A DNA stretch of 64,000 nucleotides from Bog-105 sp965277855 (GCA_965277855.1 OZ255847.1:1860001-1924000), one strand, 5' to 3'; shown: positions 42,000-52,735, counted from the stretch's first letter. Numbers and translations: made by a program. The notes: generated from the sequence alone by a model not told the origin.

Positions 42000-42742
42000 G
42001 TTTCAATCCGGAACGCACCTTTTCCCCAGACCGTTTGGCGGCCCACGCCGGTCCATGCGCCGATCGATAGTAGGGGAAGGAACTGGGAAAGGGGTCCGGT
42101 GTATTCGGCCCAACCGGTTAAACCGCCGAGCCCGTGCAGCTGACCGGAGCGGGCGCTGCGACGTTGTGGATGGGTTGGCCGCCACTCGAAGTTAGTAAGT
42201 TGCACTTCTCTGGCAAAATGAGTGAGCCGAGTGAGGTCAGTAGTGACGGGCCAGTTCTGATACAGACAACCAAGCGCCCAGATCCTCTCGACCAGGCGCT
42301 CGATCAGGACAGTGAAATCGGGTTGCGTGACTACCTGACCTTCCTTTTTTAGCTCGACCGGCGTTACGAAATTGAGTCGCAGCGTTGTGCGCTTCTTTTC
42401 GATGGGATCATGCAGAACAGGTAGCCGAAGTAGAGGCTCTCGTTTAATTACGGCGTCTTGCGGAAGGGCAGCTTCTACCTGAGATGGGAGCGGATGCAAG
42501 AAGGTGATGAATTGGAGTTGTGATGCAGACCAGCGCAGAACGAAGGGGCGCGGCGCGTTCTTGTAGCCGCTGGGGCCTTCTGGCCACTGCGGATCGAACC
42601 AGCGGGTATAGAGAGCGGGGTCAATCTTACGAAGGGCAGCGCCGAAGGAACCACGAAAGGAATTTGTTTCTTCACCGGGCGGCACGTTGAGCGTTTTTTG
42701 CGAGTCAAAAACAAGTCGCGTGAGGCTAACGGAGAACGTCAT
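41996..42742 (-). CDS. Orphan Cas6-family RAMP endoribonuclease-like protein
   Basis: A 248-residue RAMP protein resembling the PF10040 Cas6 group. The N-terminus has SFRGSFGAALRKIDPALYTRWFDPQWPEGPSG and PRPFVLRW, the same order as Cas6 'lRGafGhaLR...p.ya.lFeP.....p..pRPFvl'. The middle has LNFVTPVELKKEGQVVTQPDF. The C-terminus GLTGWAEYTGPLSQFLPLLSIGAWTGVGRQTVWGKGAF contains the second ferredoxin-like fold and the Gly-rich loop. No other cas gene and no CRISPR array is present in the window. It overlaps a small membrane-protein gene upstream by 4 bp. Real Cas6 proteins process crRNA; the substrate here is unknown. Confidence 0.8.
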   Translation of the reverse strand: MTFSVSLTRLVFDSQKTLNVPPGEETNSFRGSFGAALRKIDPALYTRWFDPQWPEGPSGYKNAPRPFVLRWSASQLQFITFLHPLPSQVEAALPQDAVIKREPLLRLPVLHDPIEKKRTTLRLNFVTPVELKKEGQVVTQPDFTVLIERLVERIWALGCLYQNWPVTTDLTRLTHFAREVQLTNFEWRPTHPQRRSARSGQLHGLGGLTGWAEYTGPLSQFLPLLSIGAWTGVGRQTVWGKGAFRIET

Positions 42743-43113
42743 GGACGACGCTGGTTCAGGAGGGCCCGTTTACCCAATACTTCCGCCAAGCCGATTGCGC
42801 CTACACCGATGATCAGATGAACAACCTGGATCAGCCAGTGACTTACGCCGGGCATCAGATGTATTTGCGCGATGCCGATTACCGGAAGTGCAACGGCCCA
42901 GACCAAGCTGATGATCGGGAGCGCAGGACTGACGCGAGAGACAAGACTCAATACGACCAGTGCCAAGAGAGCAAACGTGATCAGGAATCCGATGCCCATG
43001 TGGATCTGCAGATAAGCAGCGCCATGCCCGGTCCACAAAGCCAGGCCAAGAAGAAAGGCGATGAGGAAACCGAGACGAACGATCCAGCGAAGAATCGAAA
43101 TAGTGGCAGTCAT
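42739..43113 (-). CDS. Small four-helix membrane protein coupled to the Cas6-like gene
   Basis: A 124-residue hydrophobic protein with four predicted membrane helices (about 9-27, 33-57, 65-84 and 92-112) and short charged loops. No named family recognised; it resembles small DUF membrane proteins. Its stop overlaps the ATG of the Cas6-like gene (4 bp), so the two are co-translated. It begins 13 bp after the M28 peptidase gene ends, so a three-gene unit (peptidase, membrane protein, Cas6-like) is possible. Confidence 0.6.
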   Translation of the reverse strand: MTATISILRWIVRLGFLIAFLLGLALWTGHGAAYLQIHMGIGFLITFALLALVVLSLVSRVSPALPIISLVWAVALPVIGIAQIHLMPGVSHWLIQVVHLIIGVGAIGLAEVLGKRALLNQRRP

Positions 43114-43125
43114 GTTGGAAGGAAC

Positions 43126-45420
<2,295 letters not shown>

Positions 45421-45455
45421 TTCAGACTTTCCTTGCTGTTACGGGCGCAGCGAAA

Positions 45456-46097
45456 TTAAGCGAGCAGGGTAAGCCACTCCTCGGCACGCCGGCGAATTGA
45501 TTTCTTGTCAGGCTGCTCTGGGAGAAGGCCCGAGATGATGGCGAGCGCGTCGGCCTTGGCTTCGATGATCTCAAGGGCGTTAGTCAACGTGACGCCGCCG
45601 ATGGCAACCAGCGGCTTAGCGGTGAGCTCACGCAGCTTGCGAAATCCTTCGAGGCCGACCGCCTGGTCGGGTTTGAGCTTCGAACGGGTGGAGAAAACCG
45701 GACCGAGCGAGAGATACTCAACCGGCTCCTCGTTGCCTCGCCGCATTTGGGGGGCGGTGTGGGTGGAGAAACCCATCACCTCGTCGCTGATGATGGTGCG
45801 CGCGGCAACAGGCGGCAGATCGTCCTGACCGACATGCAGGGCGCAGCGAAACAGCTTCGCGAAATCGGCGCGGTCGTTTAAGACAAAAAGAACCCCCAGT
45901 TCCTGACACTTTTCGGCCAGTCGTTTGGCTTCATCGAAGTGCGTCTGTTTCCAATCGTCTTTATGCCGGTACTGCAGGATGCGGATACCGGCTTCAAAGA
46001 GCGCCTCGGCTGCTTTGACCACAGAAATGTTGTGCTGTTGCAGGGTAATGGTGTCGAGAATCGGGTAGAACCGGGGAACTTTAAACGGGACCGGCAT
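45456..46097 (-). CDS. thiE: Thiamine-phosphate synthase
   Basis: Joins the pyrimidine (HMP-PP) and thiazole moieties into thiamine phosphate. The 213-residue TIM barrel shows RFYPILDTITL, ILQYRHKD, FVLNDRADFAKLFRCALHVGQDDLP, YLSLGPVFSTRSKLKPDQAVGL and VAIGGVTLTNALEII, the standard ThiE order with pyrophosphate-binding Lys and Asp positions filled. I use ATG 46097; a GTG two codons upstream is possible. It overlaps the end of the secreted protein gene by 17 bp. No other thiamine gene is near, and no TPP riboswitch was seen. Confidence 0.9.
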   Translation of the reverse strand: MPVPFKVPRFYPILDTITLQQHNISVVKAAEALFEAGIRILQYRHKDDWKQTHFDEAKRLAEKCQELGVLFVLNDRADFAKLFRCALHVGQDDLPPVAARTIISDEVMGFSTHTAPQMRRGNEEPVEYLSLGPVFSTRSKLKPDQAVGLEGFRKLRELTAKPLVAIGGVTLTNALEIIEAKADALAIISGLLPEQPDKKSIRRRAEEWLTLLA

Positions 46098-46587
46098 TCC
46101 CACTCGGCTGTGCAGGTGCGGCTCTGCTCAAAGTGAACCACACACCGGAATAATTGAAATAGGTCTTGCCACCGGCTGTGCCTACGACGGTGCCCAACTC
46201 AACGTCTGCGGCGCTCACGTAGCGCGGCAAGCCGAGTATGGCTGGATCGGTACGAAAGTCGAGCCAGAACTCCCTCGACTGGGTGTCGTAAGTCTGCTGG
46301 TTGATCAGCGGCGTAGGAAAGGGTTCTCTCGGGGATCTGCCCCGCTTCTTCCAGAAATCGACTAGCCGGCCGCGAACACGAACCTGGGATCCAATGAGGC
46401 GTTCCTGCCTCTTACGCTGCAGCCAGTTGGTATGGGAGTAACCTGCCACTCCGGTGATAACCCAGGTACCCTGTGCATCGAAAGCAACGGGCTGGACCAT
46501 GTTTTCGCAATAAGGAAATTGGTTTGGCTGGTCCGCAGCGACTGCCAAGAAAGGCAAGAGCATCGAGATGAGGAGGGCGCGTCGCAT
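46081..46587 (-). CDS. Secreted hypothetical protein downstream of the 42-bp repeats
   Basis: 168 residues from ATG 46587 with a signal peptide (MRRALLISMLLPFLAVAA). The mature part, with ENMVQPVAFDAQGTWVITGVAGYSHTNWLQRKRQERLIGSQVRVRGRLVDFWKKRG, looks like a small OB-fold-type beta protein. Function unknown. The frame is also open for another 690 bp upstream through the tandem repeat, which would add 13 copies of a 14-residue unit. Because the signal peptide begins at 46587, I treat the repeats as 5' non-coding DNA. The following thiE overlaps by 17 bp. Confidence 0.6.
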   Translation of the reverse strand: MRRALLISMLLPFLAVAADQPNQFPYCENMVQPVAFDAQGTWVITGVAGYSHTNWLQRKRQERLIGSQVRVRGRLVDFWKKRGRSPREPFPTPLINQQTYDTQSREFWLDFRTDPAILGLPRYVSAADVELGTVVGTAGGKTYFNYSGVWFTLSRAAPAQPSGNAGPV

Positions 46588-46650
46588 AGGAACCAGTAGA
46601 GTATCGCAACCATTTCGTTTGCTACCGAAGTTGAGAACTCCAATCGCTTC

Positions 46651-47204
46651 GCTCATGGTTTCCGTGCTTCCGGTTGGAGAGCCACTGACGTGGCTCATGG
46701 TTTCCGTGCTTCCGGTTGGAGAGCCACTGACGTGGCTCATGGTTTCCGTGCTTCCGGTTGGAGAGCCACTGACGTGGCTCATGGTTTCCGTGCTTCCGGT
46801 TGGAGAGCCACTGACGTGGCTCATGGTTTCCGTGCTTCCGGTTGGAGAGCCACTGACGTGGCTCATGGTTTCCGTGCTTCCGGTTGGAGAGCCACTGACG
46901 TGGCTCATGGTTTCCGTGCTTCCGGTTGGAGAGCCACTGACGTGGCTCATGGTTTCCGTGCTTCCGGTTGGAGAGCCACTGACGTGGCTCATGGTTTCCG
47001 TGCTTCCGGTTGGAGAGCCACTGACGTGGCTCATGGTTTCCGTGCTTCCGGTTGGAGAGCCACTGACGTGGCTCATGGTTTCCGTGCTTCCGGTTGGAGA
47101 GCCACTGACGTGGCTCATGGTTTCCGTGCTTCCGGTTGGAGAGCCACTGACGTGGCTCATGGTTTCCGTGCTTCCGGTTGGAGAGCCACTGACGTGGCTC
47201 ATGG
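46651..47204. repeat. Thirteen identical 42-bp tandem repeats, each with a hairpin
   Basis: The unit begins GCTCATGG and is repeated head to tail without change from 46651 to 47196, followed by a partial unit. Every unit junction forms GAGCCAC-TGAC-GTGGCTC, a perfect 7-bp stem with a 4-base loop. The period is a multiple of three and several frames are open, but the repeats lack a credible start and codon bias. There are no variable spacers, so it is not a CRISPR array. Perfect identity suggests recent expansion and likely copy-number variation between strains. Confidence 0.95.
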
Positions 47205-47292
47205 CTCTGACAAAAAGAATACGCTGCTTCGGAGCCGCGAGCGGAGCGACCGGAGTTGCATCGCATGGTAGCGTCTTCATCGCGACACTCCA

Positions 47293-48465
47293 CTATGAGG
47301 CCGATCCGCTTGACACGGCGTCTTCCACATCGACTTCTAGTGGGAAAGGGATCTGTCGCGTAATCTGTATGCCGAAGCCCTCCAGGCCAACTACTTTACG
47401 CGGGTGATTCGTTAGCAGATGAATGCTGGAAAGTCCGAGCGCGGAGAGGATTTGTGCGCCCAGCCCGATTTCGTGCTGCACTCGCTGATGGCGTTCGGAC
47501 GCTTCGAAACTGGTTTGGTCGCGCTGATGCCCGATCAATTGCCGCTGACCATCGTGCCAGGTTACCTGCAAGCCCGGTCCGGTCTGATGCAGGTAGACGA
47601 AGACGCCGCGCCCGGCTTTCGCAATAGCTTCTAAGGCAGAGCCGATCAGCTGGTGACAATCGCAATCTGTCGAGCGAAATACATCGCCGTATACGCAATG
47701 GGAATGCACACGCACCAGCACGTCAGTCTGGCCCGCTATGTCGCCGTAGACCAGAGCCAAATGGGTTTCATTGTCAATCCGGCTGACGAAGCGGCGCAGT
47801 TCAAACTCGCCATAAGGGTTACGAATCCGGCCGGAGCCGTCGAGTTCGATGAATTTTTCAGTCTGCATGCGGTAGCGGATGAGATCGGCCACCGAAATCA
47901 TTTTGAGGCCCCAAAGCCGGCAAAATTCAACGAGCTGCGGCACGCGGGCCATGGTGCCGTTCTCGTTCATAATTTCGCAGATCACGCCGCCGGGTGAAAG
48001 ACCGGCCAGACGAGCCAGGTCGACGGCCGCTTCGGTCTGACCCGATCGAACGAGTGTGCCTCCGGGCCGCGCGCGCAGCGGAAAGATATGCCCGGGCCGC
48101 GCGAGATCCTTTGGGCGGGTGTTGGGGTCCATTGCGACGCGAATGGTATGTGAGCGATCGTAGGCCGAGATGCCGGTTGTGACGCCTTCGGCCGCATCGA
48201 TGGCCTCGCAAAACGCGGTTGAGAAGCGCGCCGTGTTCACAGCGGACATAGGCTGCAAATCGAGTCGGCGGCACCATTCCGCGTCAAGCGCCAGGCAGAT
48301 CAGACCGCGGCCATACGTGGCCATGAAGTTGATGGCTTCGGGAGTAATCTTCTCGGCCGCAATGGTGAGATCGCCTTCGTTTTCGCGGTCTTCATCGTCG
48401 ACCACCACCAGCACTTTACCCTGGCGGAAGTCTTCAATCGCCTCCGGAATGGATGCAAAATTCAT
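47293..48465 (-). CDS. ribBA: DHBP synthase / GTP-cyclohydrolase-II-like fusion, RibA half degenerate
   Basis: The N-terminal half (about 1-200) is an intact 3,4-dihydroxy-2-butanone 4-phosphate synthase: VVVDDEDRENEGDLTIAAEKITPE, MATYGRGLICLAL, ARPGHIFPLRARPGGTLVRSGQTEAAVDL and GVICEIMNENGTMA. The C-terminal half has RibA's zinc ligands (HSHCVYGDVFRSTDCDC) and the end motif LLTNHPRKVVGLEGFGI. The catalytic stretch, normally RQEGRGIGL, is HQTGPGLQV here. The RibA half is therefore likely inactive or altered, and riboflavin synthesis would need another GTP cyclohydrolase. Length (390) is near the usual 400. The divergent repeat array lies just downstream. Confidence 0.9.
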   Translation of the reverse strand: MNFASIPEAIEDFRQGKVLVVVDDEDRENEGDLTIAAEKITPEAINFMATYGRGLICLALDAEWCRRLDLQPMSAVNTARFSTAFCEAIDAAEGVTTGISAYDRSHTIRVAMDPNTRPKDLARPGHIFPLRARPGGTLVRSGQTEAAVDLARLAGLSPGGVICEIMNENGTMARVPQLVEFCRLWGLKMISVADLIRYRMQTEKFIELDGSGRIRNPYGEFELRRFVSRIDNETHLALVYGDIAGQTDVLVRVHSHCVYGDVFRSTDCDCHQLIGSALEAIAKAGRGVFVYLHQTGPGLQVTWHDGQRQLIGHQRDQTSFEASERHQRVQHEIGLGAQILSALGLSSIHLLTNHPRKVVGLEGFGIQITRQIPFPLEVDVEDAVSSGSAS

Positions 48466-48507
48466 TTGGACTCAGGCGGTTGATGGACCGCCCGGAACGC
48501 CTGCTTA

Positions 48508-49521
48508 TCAGGCGGCCGCGGTAGCGATATTCGCTTTCGTGCGCCACGGTTTAGCGGGTTTGATGGCGTTGTTCACGGCTTCGATGTTCTTGACACCTTC
48601 GTTCGAGAGCCAGTCTTCGAGCGCCCTCCGACCTTTTTTCGCATAGACGCTTACGCCATCTTTCCAGGTAGCGCGCCCGCACAGCACGCCGGAGTAATCG
48701 GTGCCGGCCTCAGCCGCCATTTCGAGCGACTCAACGAATTCAGCGTTGCTGACGCCCGCACTCAAGTAGATGAATGGCTTCTGGGTGGATTCCGAACCTT
48801 TGCGAAACAAGTCGAGAGCCTGCTGGCGAGTATAGGCGCTTTGCCCCTTGAAGCCCTTGCTCCCCTCGACGAAGTTGGAGTTGACGGGCACCTCCACTTT
48901 GAGAACGTCGATGCGGTACTGCGGCTTGCTGAACTCGAGCATGGAGCCGATTACTACATCGGGCTTTTTCTTCGCGTACTCGAGGCCTTTTTCGTCGCCG
49001 CCTTGAGGATCGTAGCCTACAAATTCACAGAAGAAAGGAATCTCGTTGGTTTCGCACTCCGCGCCAACACGTTCGATAAACGCGTGTTTGATTTCGTTTA
49101 CTTCTGGCTTTTCGAACGGGGTGTAATAGAGCAGGACCTTGACGGCGTCCGCGCCATGATTCTTGATGCGCAAAGCGGAGAGATCGGGCAGCAGATCGGG
49201 CAGGCGGCCTTCCTGCGTGTTGTCGTAGCCGCTTTCTTCATAGGCCAGCAGCAAGCCGGCATTTTTGGCGCGGACCTGGGCGGCGGGTAAACCGTATTCA
49301 GTGTCGAGCAGGATGGCGCTGGCGTGCGGTGTGAGGACGCGGCTGACAGAGGCTTTGAACTCTTCGAGCATGTCGTCCTGGACCTGGTCCTGAGGAACGT
49401 CTTTGCCTTGCGCGATCATCTTACGCAGACTGCCGCGCTGGTCCATAGCGGCGGCGGCGATGATGCCATCCTTGTTCGAAAGTGCGTTCAGATGCTTGAT
49501 TTTGCCTTCGGAAAGCTGCAT
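48508..49521 (-). CDS. Tagatose-1,6-bisphosphate aldolase-like (LacD family)
   Basis: A 337-residue class I aldolase of the LacD type, splitting a ketose bisphosphate into glyceraldehyde 3-phosphate and dihydroxyacetone phosphate. Blocks KIKHLNALSNKDGIIAAAAMDQRGSLRKM, ILLDTEYGLPAA, NHGADAVKVLLYYTPF, the strand DVLKVEVPVN (lysine region), FIYLSAGVSNAEFVESLEMAAEAG and GVLCGRATWKDGV match LacD order. Whether it acts on tagatose or on fructose bisphosphate cannot be decided. It sits between two riboflavin genes with gaps of 42 and 62 bp, without an obvious metabolic link. Confidence 0.88.
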   Translation of the reverse strand: MQLSEGKIKHLNALSNKDGIIAAAAMDQRGSLRKMIAQGKDVPQDQVQDDMLEEFKASVSRVLTPHASAILLDTEYGLPAAQVRAKNAGLLLAYEESGYDNTQEGRLPDLLPDLSALRIKNHGADAVKVLLYYTPFEKPEVNEIKHAFIERVGAECETNEIPFFCEFVGYDPQGGDEKGLEYAKKKPDVVIGSMLEFSKPQYRIDVLKVEVPVNSNFVEGSKGFKGQSAYTRQQALDLFRKGSESTQKPFIYLSAGVSNAEFVESLEMAAEAGTDYSGVLCGRATWKDGVSVYAKKGRRALEDWLSNEGVKNIEAVNNAIKPAKPWRTKANIATAAA

Positions 49522-49583
49522 AAAACCCCTCGCGAGTTAATGGATCGATCTCCGAACTCAGTATATCGAAGGAACCAGCTTGC

Positions 49584-50528
49584 CTACTTTTCAGAATGAC
49601 GCCAATAGGTTTCGGCGCGGGCGACATCCTTCATGATTTGAGTCTTCAGAGTTCCGGCGTCAGGATAGGTTTGCTCCGGACGCAGAAAGTGACGGAAGCG
49701 CACATCGATTACGCGGGGCGTTTCGCTCTCTAGTGGGCTGAGAAGGTACGTCTCGACAGTTAGTTCCGTCGCGCCGAAGGTGGGGTTGTAGCCGCAACTG
49801 GTGACGGACGGCCAGCGCCGGCCGGTAGCTGGTTCGAGTGTCTCGGTGACGAAAATACCATGCGGAGCAAGTAATTCGGGAGGGGGTTGCAGATTCAAAG
49901 TCGGGACGGTTTTCTTAGCACCGATGCCCCGCCCTGAAACAACCGGACCGGACATTCCATAGCAGCGACCGAGCAGGCGCGAGGCCTGTACGACTGCGCC
50001 ACGGCGCAGATCGTTGCGCACTTCGGTGCTGGACACGACGGCTCCGCGAAAGGTGACCGGGGCCAGAAAACAGGTTGAAAATCCGTAGGTTTTGCCGAGT
50101 GAGCGAAAGACGTCGGGCGTCCCGCGTTGCTGATAACCAAAGCGAAAATTATCGCCCACGAAAATTGCCTTGGCGTCGAGGCCGCCAACCAGAATGTCTC
50201 TGACAAACTCTTCGGGGGATAAATGGGCGACTTCGGCGGTGAAGTTGAGCACGAAAATCCGCCGTGCTCCTGCTTGTCCGAGTAATGCGAAGCGCTCCTC
50301 TAAACTGCAGATCAGCGGTGGAACGCGCTGCGGAGCGACCACGGCAGTGGGATGCGGATCAAAGGTCAACACGGCGGGGGTTAGCCCTTCACGCTCCGCG
50401 CATCGCACGACTTCGGCGATCAATGCCTGATGCCCGATGTGAACACCATCGAAATTGCCTATGGCGAGGGCGCATGGCCCGAACCGGCCCCGTGTTTCTT
50501 CGAGTGAACGAAAGATTTCCGGTGTCAT
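49584..50528 (-). CDS. ribF: Bifunctional riboflavin kinase/FAD synthetase
   Basis: Makes FMN and then FAD. The N-terminal FAD-synthetase half has the nucleotidyltransferase motif GNFDGVHIGHQAL and the downstream ISSTE-like VVSSTEVRNDLRRG. The riboflavin-kinase half starts around LLGRCYGMSGPVVSGRGIGAKKTVPTLNL and ends FRHFLRPEQTYPDAGTLKTQIMKDV. Length 314 is typical. It belongs to the same flavin-related group as ribBA, with the PhnP-like gene overlapping its start by 4 bp (ATGA). Confidence 0.94.
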   Translation of the reverse strand: MTPEIFRSLEETRGRFGPCALAIGNFDGVHIGHQALIAEVVRCAEREGLTPAVLTFDPHPTAVVAPQRVPPLICSLEERFALLGQAGARRIFVLNFTAEVAHLSPEEFVRDILVGGLDAKAIFVGDNFRFGYQQRGTPDVFRSLGKTYGFSTCFLAPVTFRGAVVSSTEVRNDLRRGAVVQASRLLGRCYGMSGPVVSGRGIGAKKTVPTLNLQPPPELLAPHGIFVTETLEPATGRRWPSVTSCGYNPTFGATELTVETYLLSPLESETPRVIDVRFRHFLRPEQTYPDAGTLKTQIMKDVARAETYWRHSEK

Positions 50529-51346
50529 GCGGCCGGCTCGCTGGCCAACTGCACATCATTGCGGCCGATAAATATTTCCAGTCCGTCGTAAGCCACGCGG
50601 ACGTTCGATGGGAGTCGAGCTTCGGTTGCGGCATGCACCAGATCATGCGAGATGTGAGTGAAGAAGGTGCGCCTGGGTTTGAGCCGGTCGACGGTCCTGA
50701 GTGACTCTTCCACGGTCGAATGAGTTGGATGCGGATTGTGACGCAGTGCGTCCAGAAAGAGCACATCGAGGTTGGTCAGGAGCGCCTCGCTCTCGGGGGG
50801 AATCTGGCTGTGATCAGTCAAATAAGCGCAGTTCCCGAAGCGAAATCCGTAGACTGTGCCTTTGCCATGCAGGGCCCGAATCGGTTGAATGCAAATGCCT
50901 GCCACAGAGATAGGAGCACCGTCGAAGATATTCGGGGTCAGGCGCGGGCGGCTCGATTCCGAGGGCCCTTCATCGAAGACGTAGCGAAAGGTGCGTTCCA
51001 GTGTGTCCCAGGTTTCAGGCGAGGCATAGAAAGGGATGTTGCCCTTCTGCATGAAATTGAAGGGCCGCACATCGTCGAGTCCGAGGATGTGGTCGGCGTG
51101 CGCGTGGGTGTAGAGGATCGCGTCTAAACGCTCGATGCCATGGTGAAGAGCCTGGTAGCGAAAGTCGGGTGAAGTATCGATCAGGATGCGCTTATCGTCC
51201 AGCCGCAGCAGCACCGAGGGCCGCAAGCGTTTGTCGCGCGGATCGTCCGAAATACAAGCCTTGCAGTGGCAGCCGATCATTGGGACGCCTACGCTGGTCC
51301 CGGACCCGAGCACGAGAATCGACGCATGCTCGAACTCAGCGAGCAT
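50525..51346 (-). CDS. MBL-fold hydrolase (PhnP-like phosphodiesterase)
   Basis: A 273-residue metallo-beta-lactamase-fold enzyme. The N-terminal motif LGSGTSVGVPMIGCHCKACISDDPRDKRLRPS includes the PhnP-type Cys cluster that binds an extra zinc. The catalytic motif YTHAHADHILGLDDVRPF supplies HxHxDH, and later TDHSQIPPES and FTHISHDL complete the site. PhnP hydrolyses cyclic ribose phosphates; substrate here is not proven. It starts ATG at 51346 and is followed by ribF with an ATGA overlap. It is directly after the DUF1844 gene (0-bp gap). Confidence 0.88.
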   Translation of the reverse strand: MLAEFEHASILVLGSGTSVGVPMIGCHCKACISDDPRDKRLRPSVLLRLDDKRILIDTSPDFRYQALHHGIERLDAILYTHAHADHILGLDDVRPFNFMQKGNIPFYASPETWDTLERTFRYVFDEGPSESSRPRLTPNIFDGAPISVAGICIQPIRALHGKGTVYGFRFGNCAYLTDHSQIPPESEALLTNLDVLFLDALRHNPHPTHSTVEESLRTVDRLKPRRTFFTHISHDLVHAATEARLPSNVRVAYDGLEIFIGRNDVQLASEPAA

Positions 51347-51748
51347 CTATTCGGTTTTGCTTCCTTTGCCGCCGTCGGGCGTAATGATGAGCGGCCGGTT
51401 GTCGTCCTTCTTCTCGCCAGGCGTTTCGGGAATTACGATGCTCGATGCACTTTTCTTTTTGAGTTCATCGGCGACCTGCACGTAGCGGAAACGAAGCTCG
51501 GTTAACCCATTGCTGATGAGGCGCTGCTCTTCGCTGCTGAGATTGCCGCGCGTTTTCTCCTCAAGCATGGCGAGCATATCGATGGAGTGCTTCGCTAAGG
51601 GTAGATTCGGCTCGGAGTCTTCATCGTTCTCACGCAAATGCAACAGACCGAGCTGCATTTGAGTCTGCATCAGCACGGATTCGACAAGAAAATCGAAACT
51701 GGCGGGTGGTATCGGGAAGTCTGGGGGAATGCTGTTACTCTCTGCCAT
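51347..51748 (-). CDS. DUF1844 protein
   Basis: A 133-residue cytoplasmic protein. The core IPPASFDFLVESVLMQTQMQLGLLHLRENDEDSEPNLPLAKHSIDMLAMLEEKTRGNLSSEEQRLISNGLTELRFRYVQVADEL fits DUF1844. The tail is charged (KKKSASS...EKKDDNRPLIITPDGGKGSKTE) and probably disordered. Function unknown. It starts the minus-strand run into the PhnP-like, ribF, aldolase and ribBA genes. It is divergent from mazG with a 159-bp gap that contains a dispersed repeat. Confidence 0.85.
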   Translation of the reverse strand: MAESNSIPPDFPIPPASFDFLVESVLMQTQMQLGLLHLRENDEDSEPNLPLAKHSIDMLAMLEEKTRGNLSSEEQRLISNGLTELRFRYVQVADELKKKSASSIVIPETPGEKKDDNRPLIITPDGGKGSKTE

Positions 51749-51831
51749 GCGACATCTCCATAATATCGAGACGCTAGAGGCGACGCCGCGGGACAGCTAC
51801 ACTACTTCTCGTCGCACAATTTCGAAACCGA

Positions 51832-51861
51832 CTTGCTGACGCGCGCGGCTCGGAAGCAGGT
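51832..51861 (+). repeat. Dispersed 30-bp repeat, copy 1
   Basis: The 20-base core CTTGCTGACGCGCGCGGCTC followed by a G-rich tail matches the copy at 59850-59879 at 28 of 30 positions. It lies in the mazG upstream region, about 47 bp before its start codon. Such short GC-rich repeats in intergenic regions are typical of REP-like elements. Confidence 0.7.
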
Positions 51862-51907
51862 GTTGAGCCACGACCGAGGGCAGCTATATTCGGAGCGAAG
51901 GAGTGGT

Positions 51908-52735
51908 GTGACAAACGAGTTCGATCTGGCGGCTGAAAAATTTAAGGAATTGCTGGAGATAATGGCGCGGCTGCGCGCGCCCGGCGGGTGCCCTTGGGAT
52001 GGCAAACAGACGTTCGATTCGATTAAGCCTTATCTGCTGGAAGAAACGTATGAAGTGCTGGACGCCATCGACGGCCGCGATTGGGAGGCGTTGAGCGAGG
52101 AACTAGGAGATTTGCTTTTGCAGCCAGTGTTTTTCGCGGAAATGGCGCGCGAGCAGAAGTTGTTTTCGATCGCCGATGCGCTGGATGCGATCAACCAAAA
52201 GCTGATTCGAAGACATCCGCACATTTTCGGAGAGGCTACGGCGAACACGGCGGAAGACGTGAAGACGCGCTGGAACGAGATCAAGAAACTGGAGAAAGTA
52301 AAACGCGGCGTTCCGGTACGAGCTTCCGTACTTGACGAGGTTCCGCGCAATTTGCCGGCGTTGGTCGAGACCGACAAGATCGGCGGCAAAGTGGCGCGAT
52401 TTGGATTCGAGTGGCCCGACGTTGAGGGCGTGCTGGCAAAGCTGCAGGAAGAAGCAGGTGAACTAGCGGACGCCCACAGAGCAGAGAATTCGCCGCAAAT
52501 TGAGCACGAACTCGGCGACTTATTGTTCAACGTAGTGAATCTGGCGCGGTACTTGAAGGTTGATCCGGAACAGGCTTTACGAAAGGCGAACGGCCGTTTC
52601 CGGCGACGATTCGCGCATGTCGAACAAGAAGTAGCCCAAGCAGGATCGACGCTTGAGGACAGCACGCTGGAACGGATGGAAGAGTTGTGGCAGGCGGCGA
52701 AGCGATTGGAAAGCGGGGGTTTTTACCGTCCATAA
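51908..52735 (+). CDS. mazG: Nucleoside triphosphate pyrophosphohydrolase MazG
   Basis: House-cleaning enzyme that hydrolyses NTPs to NMP and pyrophosphate. The 275-residue tandem-domain form has LLEIMARLRAPGGCPWDGKQTFDSIKPYLLEETYEVLDAI in the first domain and a second EExxE cluster (KLQEEAGELADAH, then IEHELGDLLFNVVNLARYL). Acidic metal ligands are present in both. GTG 51908, preceded by AAGGAG, is the likely start; the upstream frame is a shadow through the dispersed repeat. It is convergent with the dipeptidase gene. Confidence 0.94.
   Translation: MTNEFDLAAEKFKELLEIMARLRAPGGCPWDGKQTFDSIKPYLLEETYEVLDAIDGRDWEALSEELGDLLLQPVFFAEMAREQKLFSIADALDAINQKLIRRHPHIFGEATANTAEDVKTRWNEIKKLEKVKRGVPVRASVLDEVPRNLPALVETDKIGGKVARFGFEWPDVEGVLAKLQEEAGELADAHRAENSPQIEHELGDLLFNVVNLARYLKVDPEQALRKANGRFRRRFAHVEQEVAQAGSTLEDSTLERMEELWQAAKRLESGGFYRP

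Noticed and set aside
45421..45455. TPP riboswitch or other leader upstream of thiE
   Set aside because: thiE is preceded by a coding gene that overlaps it by 17 bp, leaving no room for a leader; the 35-bp gap on its other side has no riboswitch-like structure.
46651..47204. CRISPR array
   Set aside because: The 42-bp units are directly adjacent and identical, with no unique spacers. It is a tandem repeat.
46081..47280. One 399-residue protein including 13 copies of a 14-residue repeat
   Set aside because: A signal peptide starts at 46587 inside this frame, and the upstream part has no family similarity and a repeat open in several frames. The shorter gene was kept.
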